Shown here one piece after another: positions 1-10,329 of a DNA stretch of 64,000 nt. Both the position numbers and the translations under genes were made by a program. Each line of letters begins with the position of its first letter. Position 1 is the first letter of the stretch. This stretch comes from Tritrichomonas foetus. Its lineage: Eukaryota > Parabasalia > Tritrichomonadida > Tritrichomonadidae. The stretch is from positions 20,610 to 84,609 of the forward strand of contig MLAK01000325.1 of assembly GCA_001839685.1 (NCBI GenBank). Direction: 5' to 3'. The notes under the pieces were generated by a model. That model saw only the letters and a list, made by a program, of their open reading frames with translations, made no database searches and was not told the DNA's origin.

Positions 1-349
1 TTTTTTTTATACTTCATTTTTGTATTTTGGAAAACATTATAATTTTCGATGGAGGGTCATATGATAATAAAAAGCACGATTTATGATAAGAAATAATCAA
101 GATATTAATGCTATAAAATCACTTTTTATCTCAATAATTCTCAGAAATTTCTGTGGGGTTTATTTTTTTCTCACAATTTTTTTATGGATTTGGTTTTCTC
201 TGTATCTTGATTTTTAAATTATAATATTTATATATTATTAATAGGATTACAATTAAATAATTTTTAGATGACTATAATATCAACAATTATTCATTTAGAT
301 CTCTCAATAGTCTTCTACATCTAGAGCTAGTTAGTTTGTATACATCTAT
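1..349. repeat. Dispersed 349-bp repeat, copy A (runs off the left edge)
   Basis: Bases 1-349 are repeated in the same orientation at 37963-38311 with a constant offset. By eye there are about four substitutions and no gaps. The match ends abruptly at 349, after tacatctat. Position 1 already lies inside the match, so the full repeat may extend left of the window. No terminal inverted repeat or open frame was found within it. It is either a fragment of a mobile element or a recent segmental duplication. Confidence 0.9.
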
Positions 350-549
350 TCTAACTTTTTTTCACATTTGATGACCAAATATATTCATAATTTATGACTT
401 TTTCAATTTTTTCAATATATTTGAATTGTGGTTTACCTTTATCAAAAAGTATATTCTATGAGTTCTATTAAAATATTATTCACCATATTTTAATGTTTTT
501 TTAAAAAGTGGCATTCCACTTTTTCAAAAGTAAATCTTCACAAATCTTC
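350..549. other. A+T-rich leader with a perfect 9-bp hairpin
   Basis: This spacer lies between the repeat and the RRM frame. It holds a perfect inverted repeat, AAAAAGTGG at 503-511 and CCACTTTTT at 516-524, with a four-base loop, 26 bases upstream of the ATG at 550. It could be a regulatory or RNA hairpin, or chance in A+T-rich DNA. Nothing else is recognisable here. Confidence 0.4.
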
Positions 550-783
550 ATGCAAATAAAAATAGAAAATCCAGGCTATTGGGAAGATGAAAAACAATTA
601 GAAAACGAAATAAAGCAGCAATGAAATGTATCTGTCAAATCGATTTGGTTTTGTCGAAATCGATCAATTAATAGATGAGAAAATTTTGGATTCATTGATT
701 TTCATAAAAGAGAAGATGCAATAACTGTTGTTTCATTATTAAATCATAAACCTGTTTTACATGACCTAAAAGTAAGGTATAAC
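550..783 (+). pseudogene. Disrupted N-terminal RRM, in frame with the downstream RRM gene
   Basis: From an ATG at 550 the same reading frame as the intact gene at 784 runs without shift, broken only by TGA at 622-624 and TGA at 676-678. The conceptual product holds a readable RRM: a strand ending KSIWFCRNR, an RNP1-like NFGFIDF, and a closing strand ending LKVRYN. The original protein therefore probably had three RRMs and the first is now behind stops. Alternatives are sequencing error, readthrough, or removal of the stops by unrecognised splicing. The retained frame and motif show this is former or still-used coding sequence. Confidence 0.6.
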
Positions 784-1704
784 ATGCAATTGAACTTTTC
801 GGCAGCTGTTGTAAAAAGTGAGCATTTCCATGTTTTTGTTTGTAATTTACCACTAATCACAGATGAATCAACATTGCTAAATTTTTTCAAAAAATACATT
901 CCTGCTGTTGAAAGAGCTCAAATTATTCGAACAGCTGAAGGCATGTCCAAAGGATGTGCTTATGTTGCGTTCAAAACAGAAGAAGATAAACTTTTAGCCA
1001 TCAAAACGTTAAATAATTCTTTCGAATTTGGATCACCAATCAAAGTTGTCGATATTGATTTTGAAAGTCTTAATATTCTTAGATCTATTCAAATTCCATC
1101 CAGCACACATCATAATAATGTCTTTTCTCAAAATAATTATTTACTTGTTGAGAATTTTGATCCATCAAAAGTTAATGTAAATTTAATAGTTCGTTATTTT
1201 AGTGCTTTTGGAGAAGTTTTTAAAGCAAAGTTATATAAAAAATATTATGATAAATGTGTAGTTTCAATGAAAGATGAAAATCAAGCAAGGACTGTGATAA
1301 CAGCTTTAAATGGTTTTAAATTTGGTGGATCTACAAAAGTACAAATTTGTTTATTTGATAGAAATCATATTTCTGGACAAGAAAATCATTCAACAAACAA
1401 GTATTTATCACTTTTGGATGTAAAAGGAGAAGATAAAAATGAAATGGAAATGGAAATTGATCCACCTAAGATTAGAATGCAGAAGCATGATAATATATTT
1501 TATAAAAACTATTTTGATAAACCAAAAATTGACCAAATTATTGAAATAATGAAAAATTACCATAAATTGAGTTTGCCAATTCCTGAGCAAAATGTTGATT
1601 ATAAAAAAGCAAATAGTAACTATTCGCGTAAATATGTTCGAAATTTTATGTATTATGCTTGGAATTCTTACGTTGATTTGAATTTGAATGAAAACTTTGG
1701 ATAG
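784..1704 (+). CDS. RNA-binding protein with two RRM domains
   Basis: The 306-aa product has two RNA recognition motifs. RRM A covers about residues 14-90, with RNP2 VFVCNL and RNP1 KGCAYVAF. RRM B covers about 118-195, with YLLVENF as RNP2 and a weak RNP1 (KCVVSM). The tail of about 110 residues is charged, with no recognised domain. The RRM order resembles poly(A)-binding or ELAV-type proteins, but no orthologue can be named. The ATG at 784 is the first after the last upstream in-frame TGA (676-678). Because the frame continues upstream to 550 through a third, interrupted RRM, this may be an N-terminally truncated gene or pseudogene rather than a complete one. The stop is TAG. Confidence 0.7.
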   Translation: MQLNFSAAVVKSEHFHVFVCNLPLITDESTLLNFFKKYIPAVERAQIIRTAEGMSKGCAYVAFKTEEDKLLAIKTLNNSFEFGSPIKVVDIDFESLNILRSIQIPSSTHHNNVFSQNNYLLVENFDPSKVNVNLIVRYFSAFGEVFKAKLYKKYYDKCVVSMKDENQARTVITALNGFKFGGSTKVQICLFDRNHISGQENHSTNKYLSLLDVKGEDKNEMEMEIDPPKIRMQKHDNIFYKNYFDKPKIDQIIEIMKNYHKLSLPIPEQNVDYKKANSNYSRKYVRNFMYYAWNSYVDLNLNENFG

Positions 1705-2351
1705 TTTGATGTCACATTGATTTTTTTTCATTATTAGTTACAAATGATTTGTTATGTTATATCTTATTTACTTATAATCCTGCATTATGTGACAGAAACA
1801 CAATGAATTAATGACAATATCCTGAAGTAATGATTCAATGTTTTAAATGTCAGGAATAATTATTTGAATCAATTCACGAAAACAAAAACAACACATTATT
1901 TGTGACAAAAAAACTCGATAACAGCACATTATATGAGTAAAATTCATTGTATAAAGGAGTATTAATCCATTGATAAGATTACAATGAACTCATTAATCCT
2001 TTTAGTTTTTGGTGCATTGGCCAATGGGTGATATTTTTTTATAAATGTTATGTAAATGCTTTTAAATTATACTATTATTTATAAATTTGCTTTAAAGCAT
2101 TTCCCCAGAGTTGAAGTCTTTATATAATAGCTTTGTCAAGAAAGAGGTAATTTAGTACTATTCTCTCATTCTCAAAAAAATACGGTTTTGTCCGTTATTC
2201 ATGTGAATTCTACCATTTTCCTCTTGAAATAATTGTACGCTTATTGAAATATTGTGAAGCTAGAGTTTTATCATACTATACAAAAAGTTTATGCACTCAC
2301 AAAAAAATATCGCCAAAATTTAAAATCCTCGAAAGTTGATATTCTTTTATT
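1705..2351. other. Intergenic, no gene seen
   Basis: This A+T-rich spacer of about 650 bases separates two plus-strand genes. It has many stops in all frames and no domain-like translation. The last part presumably holds the promoter of the gene at 2352, but no clear initiator could be chosen. Confidence 0.6.
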
Positions 2352-4988
2352 ATGGAACAGTCAGAAATAGATCAAATGATAATGAGGCCCGAAAATCTAC
2401 TTAATGTAAAAGTAGAATACGGCACAATTCGTGATCTTCTTTCTGAATTGAATAACAAAATCGAATTACTTGAAGGCCGAATTGTTGATTTCCTTAAAAT
2501 GCGAGAAATTGACCAGATACAGAATCAAATAGATCAAATTAACCAACGATTCGATAAAATGGAGCTGGAATCATCAGAAACAGCAAATCCTCAAATCCCA
2601 AACACCGACATTTTATTAGAATCAATGGATAGAAAAATTGAAGACAACAGACTGCGAATTGACCATGAATTCAGAGAATTGGTTAAATCTACATTTAACG
2701 AATTAAACGAAAAAATTAATGCAGTAAAAGACGATATAAATGTTGACAATGCCACAAAATATGCAACAATTCAAATGTTTGCTACACTCCAAGCACGAAT
2801 TGAAGAGGCTGATTCACAAATCGCAAATTTATATTCATTGTCAGAAAAGCTGTCAAGTCGTCCCAGGTCGCCCGAAAAGCACTCAAGTAGAATAGCCTCA
2901 CCTAAAGAGCGGTCAAATCCATCATCTGGAAAAGGAAATTATGATTTCAATAATCGGATCTCTATCATGGCGGGAAATTTGGAAACATTGAGAGGCCAAC
3001 TAGATGAAATGAAAAAGAAGATTCAAGAGCTGGAAAACGAAAACCGTCAGCTGACTTTGTCAAGTGATCAATTAAAAGGATTAAAGGATTCAATCGATAT
3101 CCTAAAAGAAAACTATGCAAAGCAAAGTAATGAAAAATTCGAGCCATCAAATCTCGTCACAACAGCACAGCCTGCAAATGAGATAAAATCATATGTTGAA
3201 CCTGAAACGATAATTAAAACAATTGAAAAAACGATTGAAAAACCAGTGGATGTTGAAAACCTTAAATTTGAAGTTGTTAAATCTGTTTTTGAACAAGTTA
3301 TGCCATTAATCAAAGAGAATCTGGAGAAATTTGGAAATCCTCCTGAAAAGAAACAAGTTACTTTTTCTATTTCGGATTCTCTTGGAATTTCCGAAGAACA
3401 ACCAGCAATTTCAACAACTGAGCCGCCAACTGAAGAATCACCAAAGCAGCAACAACAAGATGCAACGACAACAAAAGCACGATCAAGAGATTTTCCTTCA
3501 ATTTTAGTTAATCACAACTCTCCAAGAATGAATAAATCTGACCCAAGAATGGCAGCAGCTGAAATGCAAATTAAAACATTAAAAGAAAGAATTGAAATGC
3601 TTGAAAAATCAATGAAAAATCGATTTGAACAAATTGATGGAAAACTTTACGATCTTGGAATTCGAACAACTAGTATTGAAAAACACATTGAAAGTGATGG
3701 AACACAAATTGTTCAACATGAAGCAAATATTTACATGGAAAGTGTTGCTTGCCAAACAAATGAAAATGAAGAAACACAGGTTGTTTCAACAATTGATGTA
3801 TACACATCACCAGCAGCATCGCGCCACACAACACCACGATTAATTGATAGTCATGGAAGCCACAACAGTTTGGAACAAAGTTCAAAAAGTAACGAGCAAG
3901 AAAATATAACACCACGTTCAAATAACTCTCAAATAATTTCCTATAAAGAAGGTGACAGTGATGAAGAGAATCCTGTACCAAGAATTCTTGCCTTACGTGA
4001 AGATCCTCTTCCGAATGAAAATCAAAATTCTACCCCTGAACAAAGACCAGAAAGACGCAAAATACAAAGTAGTGATGGAATTCGACCGATTAATCCATCA
4101 AGGTGTTTATCAGGCCGAGCAAACTCACAACAAATTAAAATTGTTTCATCTCCATCAAATCCAAAGATTCCAACTGAATCATCTGCCACAAATTTGCTTC
4201 AATTGAATACTTCAAGGAGTAATTTATCAGCACGTTCACATATGACTTCCCAAACATATGAAGAACTTGATGCATTCACAAAACAACTTGATGCTCAAGT
4301 AAGAGAATTGATTCAGCAAATGGCAAATGCAACTGAAAGATTAGGTGAAGAAGATCGACAAATTCACCATATTAAGAAGGAATTAAGTGATTATGCAACA
4401 AAAGATGACCTTGATGAACTTCGATCTGAATTGGAAGAACGAAATTCGTTCAATAAGAAGAATAATCCAAATTCAGAAGCAGTAACAACAACACAATTAA
4501 AGAGAGTTGTTGCTAATTTCCAGGGATCGATTAAGAACCTTGATAAGCAATTTGAATCAATGAAAGACTTAGTTCCTCAATTTGTTTCAAAAGAAGAATT
4601 AACAGAACTCGTTGATGCTGTTACACAATTGGCTCTCCAGCAAAGTAAAGAAAATATGACAGCCACTGCTGGTGGAAGACTTTCATATAAATGCTTACTA
4701 TGCGGAAGACCAACAAATCAAGTTACCGGAATGATTACTGAAACTGAAGTTGCTAGAATGATTGGTGAGCCGCCAATTATTGGAGCAGCAGGTAAACAAT
4801 CAAATAATGAAGGCAATAATAATGATTTTGTTTTGGTATATGGAAAAGAAGGAAATGCATTTCGAGCTGCAAGTCCACTTCAATCATCAAAAAGAAAAAA
4901 GACACCAACTCTTCCTAGAATAACACCAAAATCACCACATCCAATTGCATCGAATGCACAAATGCCAACAAATTCCACAAATTCATAA
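2352..4988 (+). CDS. Coiled-coil protein with DUF4795/QRICH2-like C-terminus
   Basis: This 878-aa protein is mostly predicted coiled coil (about residues 20-60, 95-160, 205-260, 395-440, 640-690 and 710-765). Between these are Ser/Pro/Gln-rich linkers with SPxx-type sites. After the last coil, around residue 779, comes YKCLLCGRP. This resembles the C-x2-C-x-RP motif that closes the DUF4795 region of QRICH2-type flagellar proteins. The family is known from sperm and ciliary proteins; that this one is axonemal is inference. The C-terminal 90 residues are basic and Pro-rich. Start: ATG at 2352, shortly after a stop-rich leader. The stop is TAA. Codon use is typical of the neighbours. Confidence 0.7.
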   Translation: MEQSEIDQMIMRPENLLNVKVEYGTIRDLLSELNNKIELLEGRIVDFLKMREIDQIQNQIDQINQRFDKMELESSETANPQIPNTDILLESMDRKIEDNRLRIDHEFRELVKSTFNELNEKINAVKDDINVDNATKYATIQMFATLQARIEEADSQIANLYSLSEKLSSRPRSPEKHSSRIASPKERSNPSSGKGNYDFNNRISIMAGNLETLRGQLDEMKKKIQELENENRQLTLSSDQLKGLKDSIDILKENYAKQSNEKFEPSNLVTTAQPANEIKSYVEPETIIKTIEKTIEKPVDVENLKFEVVKSVFEQVMPLIKENLEKFGNPPEKKQVTFSISDSLGISEEQPAISTTEPPTEESPKQQQQDATTTKARSRDFPSILVNHNSPRMNKSDPRMAAAEMQIKTLKERIEMLEKSMKNRFEQIDGKLYDLGIRTTSIEKHIESDGTQIVQHEANIYMESVACQTNENEETQVVSTIDVYTSPAASRHTTPRLIDSHGSHNSLEQSSKSNEQENITPRSNNSQIISYKEGDSDEENPVPRILALREDPLPNENQNSTPEQRPERRKIQSSDGIRPINPSRCLSGRANSQQIKIVSSPSNPKIPTESSATNLLQLNTSRSNLSARSHMTSQTYEELDAFTKQLDAQVRELIQQMANATERLGEEDRQIHHIKKELSDYATKDDLDELRSELEERNSFNKKNNPNSEAVTTTQLKRVVANFQGSIKNLDKQFESMKDLVPQFVSKEELTELVDAVTQLALQQSKENMTATAGGRLSYKCLLCGRPTNQVTGMITETEVARMIGEPPIIGAAGKQSNNEGNNNDFVLVYGKEGNAFRAASPLQSSKRKKTPTLPRITPKSPHPIASNAQMPTNSTNS

Positions 4989-5309
4989 CGCCTTTCTTTT
5001 TAAGAATATTAAGATTTTAATATGTTATTGTTTTTTTTTATGGTAAAATATTATTTATTTATAAATATTTATATATATTTATATTTATTTATTTATATTT
5101 TGAGCAAACTGATTCCTTTAATAATTATAAAGAATATATTATATCCCAACAAAATTGTCGCTAACTATCTAGAAAGAATTAATAAGATTTAAATCGATCA
5201 CAATAGCTTATAATCAATATAAGATGTTTCGAAAAATAATATCATATCTAAATATTTGCAATATAACACTTTATATATTAATAATAAAGAATCTCAAGAA
5301 TAATATAAA
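4989..5309. other. Convergent intergenic spacer, low-complexity A+T
   Basis: This 321-bp gap lies between the 3' ends of two convergent genes. About 5040-5100 is a run of imperfect tattta/atattta repeats. No gene was found. Confidence 0.7.
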
Positions 5310-8102
5310 TTACTCTGTAACATTCTTCAAAAATGCATCTGCTTGATTCTTAAACTTGGTTTTCTGTAAAGCTTGGAAATATCCAATGATTTCCGGTTTC
5401 TTGAAAATTGGAATCAATTGTTTATGATTACTTAATGTAGATAGCACGGAAATGGCACCTTTTGTTGCATCATTGCGTGCTGACAAAAGTTTCATTAGCA
5501 ACGGTATGTATTTTACATAATCTGGTGTGAACCCAATCCTTGCAACTGAATCAATTAGCGAATTGCATGTTTGAATTAGTTGAAGATCATTTGATGAAAT
5601 GACGCATGTTGCATAATTCTTAAAGAATCCAGTTTCTGTTAACAAATCAATAAATTCTTGATCAAGTGGAATCCTTTTAACAAGTGAACCAGTAGCATAA
5701 AGAACTTCTTTACTTTTGGAGGTTGGAAGTGTTGACAAATATTGGGCAACTATGCTTTTGTTTTTCAGCATGATTTTTCTTGCTTCAGGCCAGATAAAAA
5801 TAGACATAAAGATTCGTATTGATATGGTTGTCATTCCTTGCATCCAACTTGTTCTTTCTGCAGCAATCATTGCATTATTCTCATTTTCAGAAATGAATTT
5901 CAGAATTACTCCACTTGAAGCAGGAAGATTTTTAATTAAAACTTTTAATAAGGTTCGTGAAGCTGGAAAATGATCAATTCTTCTCAAAAGGGAAATTGAA
6001 GGACGTGCCAATTTTTTATCCAACATATTTTTAATAATTGTTGTAAATGGAATTTTTATGATATCAAATATTGAAAGATTTTCTATACTATTCATTGAAC
6101 GTTCAGCAGAACTATTGGCATTATTATTATGAATATTATTTGAAGAAGAAGTGTCTTTGGGTGTGTCGATGTTAGCAATATTTTCAATACTGATTGATCT
6201 GTCAAATGAGTAAGAGGTAGTCATGACATTTGGTTGACTTTTCACTAGATCAAGCAAATTCACAAATGCTTTGGTTGCTGTCAATGCAACATTTTTGTTG
6301 TGTGATTTGCACATTGCTGATAAAATGACAACGTAATTTTCGATTCTGATTTGACGGGTTTCAACAAAATTTGTCATTAAATAATTAAAGATATCAATAT
6401 AAGTTGTTCCATAATCATTATCAACAAAAGCTCTTGCATATTTGCTTAGGAAATCGAAAATGGAGAAAGGATCTTCAACATTTTCGAATTTGGTTGCATA
6501 TAAGCTGCACAATGCCAGTGATTTCTCTGGTTCAGTCATAATCAACATTCCAAGAATTCTAAATAAAGAGTGACCGACTAATTCTGGTCTTTCTGAAAAC
6601 AAAAGCCAAATCAAATTGAAGATCGACTCAATTACAATTTTTTCTGGATTTTGAGGTAAAGTTGCATATAAATGAACCGCCTCAAATTCTTCAAAAAATT
6701 TATTATCTCTTTTTGCCATGGCTAAAAATGAATCAATAATAGCAGCCATATTTAAATTTGTGATATCTGCTTGGAAATGTTTTGCAACAATGAAATAAAA
6801 TGCTTTAAAATGTGAAATATCTAACTGTTCAGAATAAGCATTCAATGTTGGAATGAATTGAGGATGATCGGTGTTTTTCAAAATATCTTTTGCACTTGGA
6901 CTAACTACTTCATCTTTTCCAGTTCCCTCCTTTGGTGTGTTATTACTTTGATTGTCTTTGTTATTTGGAGGTCTGTTGCTCCTTTGCCTATTCCTGGGTG
7001 ATCTTTTACCTCGAGGTTTTGACATTATACGAATTTGGTTTCTCGGATCTTTATCTTCAGCCGTCAAATTTTTGTTTTCTTCGGCTTTCAGTTTTTTATA
7101 CTGCCTGGTCATTCTTTGGATGATCGCTTTGACATCAATTGAAGGATTTACAGGTGGAAGTGGTAAATTTCGTTCACCAAGTTTTTCAATTTGTTCTGCG
7201 AATTTGGTAACTGTTTCAGTTTCAGTTTCTCTGAAAAATGTTGCACCAGTCTTGAATTCATTATAAATTTCTAGGAAAGTTGGTCTTTTTGTTATATCTC
7301 TTTCCCAGCATCTCTTCATTAAATTGACCAAACATGATGGTGTGTTTTTGACCCAAAATTTTGGAAATTGGCCACCCAATACTTTCTCAGTGATCTGTTC
7401 TTTTGTTCCACCAAAGGGATGGTGTCCTTGTGACATTTCGAACAAAATCATTCCATATGAATAAACATCACATGAAAAATCATAATTTGATTCTTGGATG
7501 ACTTCTGGAGCCATATGAGTAATTGTTCCAACACGCGGCGACATTCTCTTTGTCGGGTTTATCAGCCTGGATGTTCCAAAGTCACAAATCATTGGAAGAT
7601 AGTTATTGTCTATCAAAATATTGGCGCATTTGAGATCTCTATGGACAATGTTCTTTTCATTGAGTTTTGTCATGCCATGTGCAATGCACATTGCGCCAAT
7701 TGTAAGATGGGTGCCCGACAATTTGGCCTTTTGAATTCGAAAATACGTATAATTCAACAAACTGCCATTTGGAACATACTCCGTAATAATTGAATAAGGA
7801 GCTTCAACTGTAAATCCAACGAAAGGCAAAATAAACCGTTGATTTCGTAATTCGATCATACATTGAACTTCTCGAATAAAAGAGGCAACGCTGACAACAT
7901 TGAGGCATTCTGCTTGTAGCTCTTTGACTGCACAAAGCTTTCCTGTCCGAAGATCGTGCGCTAGCCAAACTTCACCGAATCCGCCTTTGCCGATTGTGCG
8001 ATCGAACTGAAAATCTGAAATATCACGTATAAAGTCGCGGCATTTTTCAACCAATCTGGCCATTAAAAGGATGGCGTCAGCAACGCTGTTTTTTCGAATC
8101 AT
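5310..8102 (-). CDS. TKL-family protein kinase with C-terminal helical-repeat region
   Basis: The protein is 930 aa. The kinase domain spans about residues 32-285: glycine loop GKGGFG (38-43), Lys60 in AVKEL, HRD at 154-156, DFG at 174-176 and APE at 198-200, so it should be catalytically active on Ser/Thr. A basic, Asn/Pro-rich linker (about 340-400) follows. Residues 400-930 are armadillo/HEAT-like alpha-helical repeats interrupted by an Asn-rich loop near 650. TKL kinases with such a tail are an expanded family in trichomonads. The last 180 residues align with the product of the kinase-less gene at 10330-11874 (GFFKNYAT against GLFKNVIR, SWMQ against AWMQ). The ATG is the first in frame. 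The gene is transcribed divergently from the coiled-coil gene at 8511. Substrate unknown. Confidence 0.88.
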   Translation of the reverse strand: MIRKNSVADAILLMARLVEKCRDFIRDISDFQFDRTIGKGGFGEVWLAHDLRTGKLCAVKELQAECLNVVSVASFIREVQCMIELRNQRFILPFVGFTVEAPYSIITEYVPNGSLLNYTYFRIQKAKLSGTHLTIGAMCIAHGMTKLNEKNIVHRDLKCANILIDNNYLPMICDFGTSRLINPTKRMSPRVGTITHMAPEVIQESNYDFSCDVYSYGMILFEMSQGHHPFGGTKEQITEKVLGGQFPKFWVKNTPSCLVNLMKRCWERDITKRPTFLEIYNEFKTGATFFRETETETVTKFAEQIEKLGERNLPLPPVNPSIDVKAIIQRMTRQYKKLKAEENKNLTAEDKDPRNQIRIMSKPRGKRSPRNRQRSNRPPNNKDNQSNNTPKEGTGKDEVVSPSAKDILKNTDHPQFIPTLNAYSEQLDISHFKAFYFIVAKHFQADITNLNMAAIIDSFLAMAKRDNKFFEEFEAVHLYATLPQNPEKIVIESIFNLIWLLFSERPELVGHSLFRILGMLIMTEPEKSLALCSLYATKFENVEDPFSIFDFLSKYARAFVDNDYGTTYIDIFNYLMTNFVETRQIRIENYVVILSAMCKSHNKNVALTATKAFVNLLDLVKSQPNVMTTSYSFDRSISIENIANIDTPKDTSSSNNIHNNNANSSAERSMNSIENLSIFDIIKIPFTTIIKNMLDKKLARPSISLLRRIDHFPASRTLLKVLIKNLPASSGVILKFISENENNAMIAAERTSWMQGMTTISIRIFMSIFIWPEARKIMLKNKSIVAQYLSTLPTSKSKEVLYATGSLVKRIPLDQEFIDLLTETGFFKNYATCVISSNDLQLIQTCNSLIDSVARIGFTPDYVKYIPLLMKLLSARNDATKGAISVLSTLSNHKQLIPIFKKPEIIGYFQALQKTKFKNQADAFLKNVTE

Positions 8103-8510
8103 ATCGTGAACAAGGAAATAAATAAACTATTCAAATATTTGATTATTTTTTAGATTATTTCAATAATTTTTATTATGTTTTTCTGAAAATATATGACCAA
8201 TTAAATATTGGAAATGGTATTGGTCTTACAACATATTTATCTTAATGTATCTTGAATTATCTTCTGATATATCTCATATATTGTAAAGATTTCATTATAT
8301 TTATCATCTTAAATGCTTTTTTGCCTATTTTTACTCATAAAAATTGTCCAATCAGATAAAACAATATTCAATCTTTTTAATAGATTATTATAACATGATA
8401 TTTCGATTTAATATTAAAAATCCAATTTAATTAATAGTCTAAATTTATTACTTTTTTGTAAAGATATATTTTTGTAAACTCTGAATGTACGTTTATTAAA
8501 TTTTTGTTCA
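8103..8510. promoter_or_regulatory. Divergent intergenic region between kinase and coiled-coil genes
   Basis: This 408-bp A+T-rich region must hold both promoters. On the plus side the ATG at 8511 directly abuts a TTCA (tgttcaatgagc), the same arrangement as the DYRK gene at 38574 (cgtcaatgagc). If TCA is the initiator, the leader would be only one to a few bases. On the minus side CACGATATG runs into the start codon. Motif assignment is inference. Confidence 0.35.
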
Positions 8511-9920
8511 ATGAGCAAACTTCCCTCTCGACGAATTCCAAAGTGTAAAGTTTATGGAGACAAACCATCTGAATTACATTTATCAACGAGCCGACCAGCC
8601 AAACCACAATTTTCACAGCCTCAAATTCCGCCAGCGCAATTTCCCCCACAAAGCGAAGCAATTACGACTGAATACGTTCACAATTTACAACAACAACTTT
8701 ATGTTTTAAATGCTGAACTCAGATTTTTACATGACAGGTCAGGAATTGACGAAGGGCCTGAAGGATTATCCGTTGACGCGTCAATTCGGAGACTTCGTAT
8801 TGCCTGCTCGTGTAAAGAAGAAGAAACCAATAAAGAAATTCAAAAGAAAGAACAAGAAATATCAGATTTAAAGGATAAAATTGACGCGATTAAAGTTCAA
8901 AAGGCAATTGAAAAATTAGCAGTTGCTGATGAAAGAGAACGTGAGGGTTTAGAAAATCTGGAAAATGCTTTCGTTGAAGTTGCAAGTGAATTAAAAACCA
9001 AAGAATATCAATCCAAACATGCGGATGTTGCAAATGATTTCATTAAAAGTCTTGAACATTCAATGAGAGATTTTTTGGAATCACAAAAACAAACAAAAAG
9101 TGAAGAAGAAGCCGAGTATGAAAATATTAAAAACAAAGTTGATGTTTTACGTCAACAAAGAAAAGAAATTGTTACAGCTTTTCAAAATAGTATTAGAAAT
9201 AAAGGATTATATGAAGAAGAGACAGATATGGTTAATATTATGATCGTTGAACCTGAAAAACCGCCTCCAAACGTTCCACTTTCAACAATTAATGCGAAAA
9301 ATGCAAAATTAGAAATGCAATTAAAGGCAACACTGACATCACGTGATGAAATTGAACAACAAGTTGATTTACTTCTCGAGAAAAACATAGAATTGAAAGC
9401 AACACTTAATCAAGTGAATGCCACTGTCTCTAAAGCTCGATGGATGAAAGAGGAAATGGAATCAAAATATGCAGAAAGGTATGAAACTACAAGAAGGGCT
9501 TATGAAGAAAAACTTGCTGAAATATCTGCTTTGAAAAGAATGAGGAAAGAAATGAAAGCTGAAATAATGAAATTAACAAATCAGTTCAATAAAGCAATCG
9601 CTATCAAAAATCAAAAGGATAGCGAAGAACAAATGAATAAAGAATTAATTGCTTTCAATAATCAGGAGAGAGCGAAAATTGATGATGACAATGAACAAAC
9701 AAAACGTGAAATAAATGCAATAAATGGTCAAATCAGCGAAATGCGCGAACATCTTGATGATTTAGCGAGACAGATTGCTGAAGCTGGTGAGAAATATAAG
9801 AGTGTTGCAGTATTGGTTGAAATTAACGAACAAAACCCAATGTGCCAGGCCCAAGATCCTCCACCAGAATTGCAGACTCTGTTTGAATCTTTGACTGCTG
9901 TTCGTGAAGCTATTGCATAA
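8511..9920 (+). CDS. Coiled-coil protein, possible cytoskeletal or flagellar
   Basis: The 469-aa product starts with a basic, Pro/Gln-rich stretch of about 50 residues. A conserved-looking helix follows (EYVHNLQQQLYVLNAELRFL, about 54-73), and then near-continuous heptad coiled coil to residue 445. The tail is short and Pro-containing. The LQQQLY-LxxELRFL helix resembles the start of coils in axonemal and basal-body proteins, but I cannot name the family with confidence. Start: ATG at 8511, with no in-frame ATG upstream before stops. Structural, not enzymatic. Confidence 0.72.
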   Translation: MSKLPSRRIPKCKVYGDKPSELHLSTSRPAKPQFSQPQIPPAQFPPQSEAITTEYVHNLQQQLYVLNAELRFLHDRSGIDEGPEGLSVDASIRRLRIACSCKEEETNKEIQKKEQEISDLKDKIDAIKVQKAIEKLAVADEREREGLENLENAFVEVASELKTKEYQSKHADVANDFIKSLEHSMRDFLESQKQTKSEEEAEYENIKNKVDVLRQQRKEIVTAFQNSIRNKGLYEEETDMVNIMIVEPEKPPPNVPLSTINAKNAKLEMQLKATLTSRDEIEQQVDLLLEKNIELKATLNQVNATVSKARWMKEEMESKYAERYETTRRAYEEKLAEISALKRMRKEMKAEIMKLTNQFNKAIAIKNQKDSEEQMNKELIAFNNQERAKIDDDNEQTKREINAINGQISEMREHLDDLARQIAEAGEKYKSVAVLVEINEQNPMCQAQDPPPELQTLFESLTAVREAIA

Positions 9921-10329
9921 AATTACTGCGTCGTGCATGAGAAAAGTTGTTTTGTTATTTAAAGTTATATTTATATATTATAAACTTTGTTATATTCTAT
10001 GTTTTATGCTTTGTTTTGTCATTTGTTATATCATTTTCTTTGTTATATACTTTTGTATATCCTTTGTTATATGCTTTGTTATATTCTATATTATATACTT
10101 TGTTGTATTTTTTGTTTTATAGCTTGTTATTTCCTTTGTTAATCATGTGACGGGACGATGTGATTTTTATTCAATTGTTATATGGTCATCTAACTTTTAT
10201 TGTCCTTCATAAATTGTAATTCAATTCGGTGATGTAATTCCATTTAAAATTTGAAGTGATAAAACGACATTTTAATTTAATATTTCAATTCATAGAATTT
10301 GATTTTCTTTACTGACCGTTAAGAGGAAA
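9921..10329. repeat. Intergenic spacer with degenerate ctttgttata tandem repeat
   Basis: About 9985-10140 consists of imperfect short units of the form (c)tttgttatat / ctttgttgtat on a T-rich strand. This produces long overlapping frames of repetitive Phe/Ile/Cys/Leu sequence that are not genes. The rest (10141-10329) is ordinary A+T-rich spacer carrying the promoter of the next gene. Confidence 0.65.

Noticed and set aside
550..783. TGA as selenocysteine or reassigned codon
   Set aside because: TGA ends a normal gene here (derlin), no selenoprotein family or SECIS-like structure was recognised, and the RRM and RNF213-like families are not selenoproteins.
5040..5100. A+T repeat as possible replication origin
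   Set aside because: Simple low-complexity spacer between convergent genes; similar tracts are common and nothing specific supports an origin.
9904..10150. Overlapping Phe/Ile/Cys/Leu-rich frames
   Set aside because: They are translations of the ctttgttata repeat in an intergenic spacer; low complexity in all frames.
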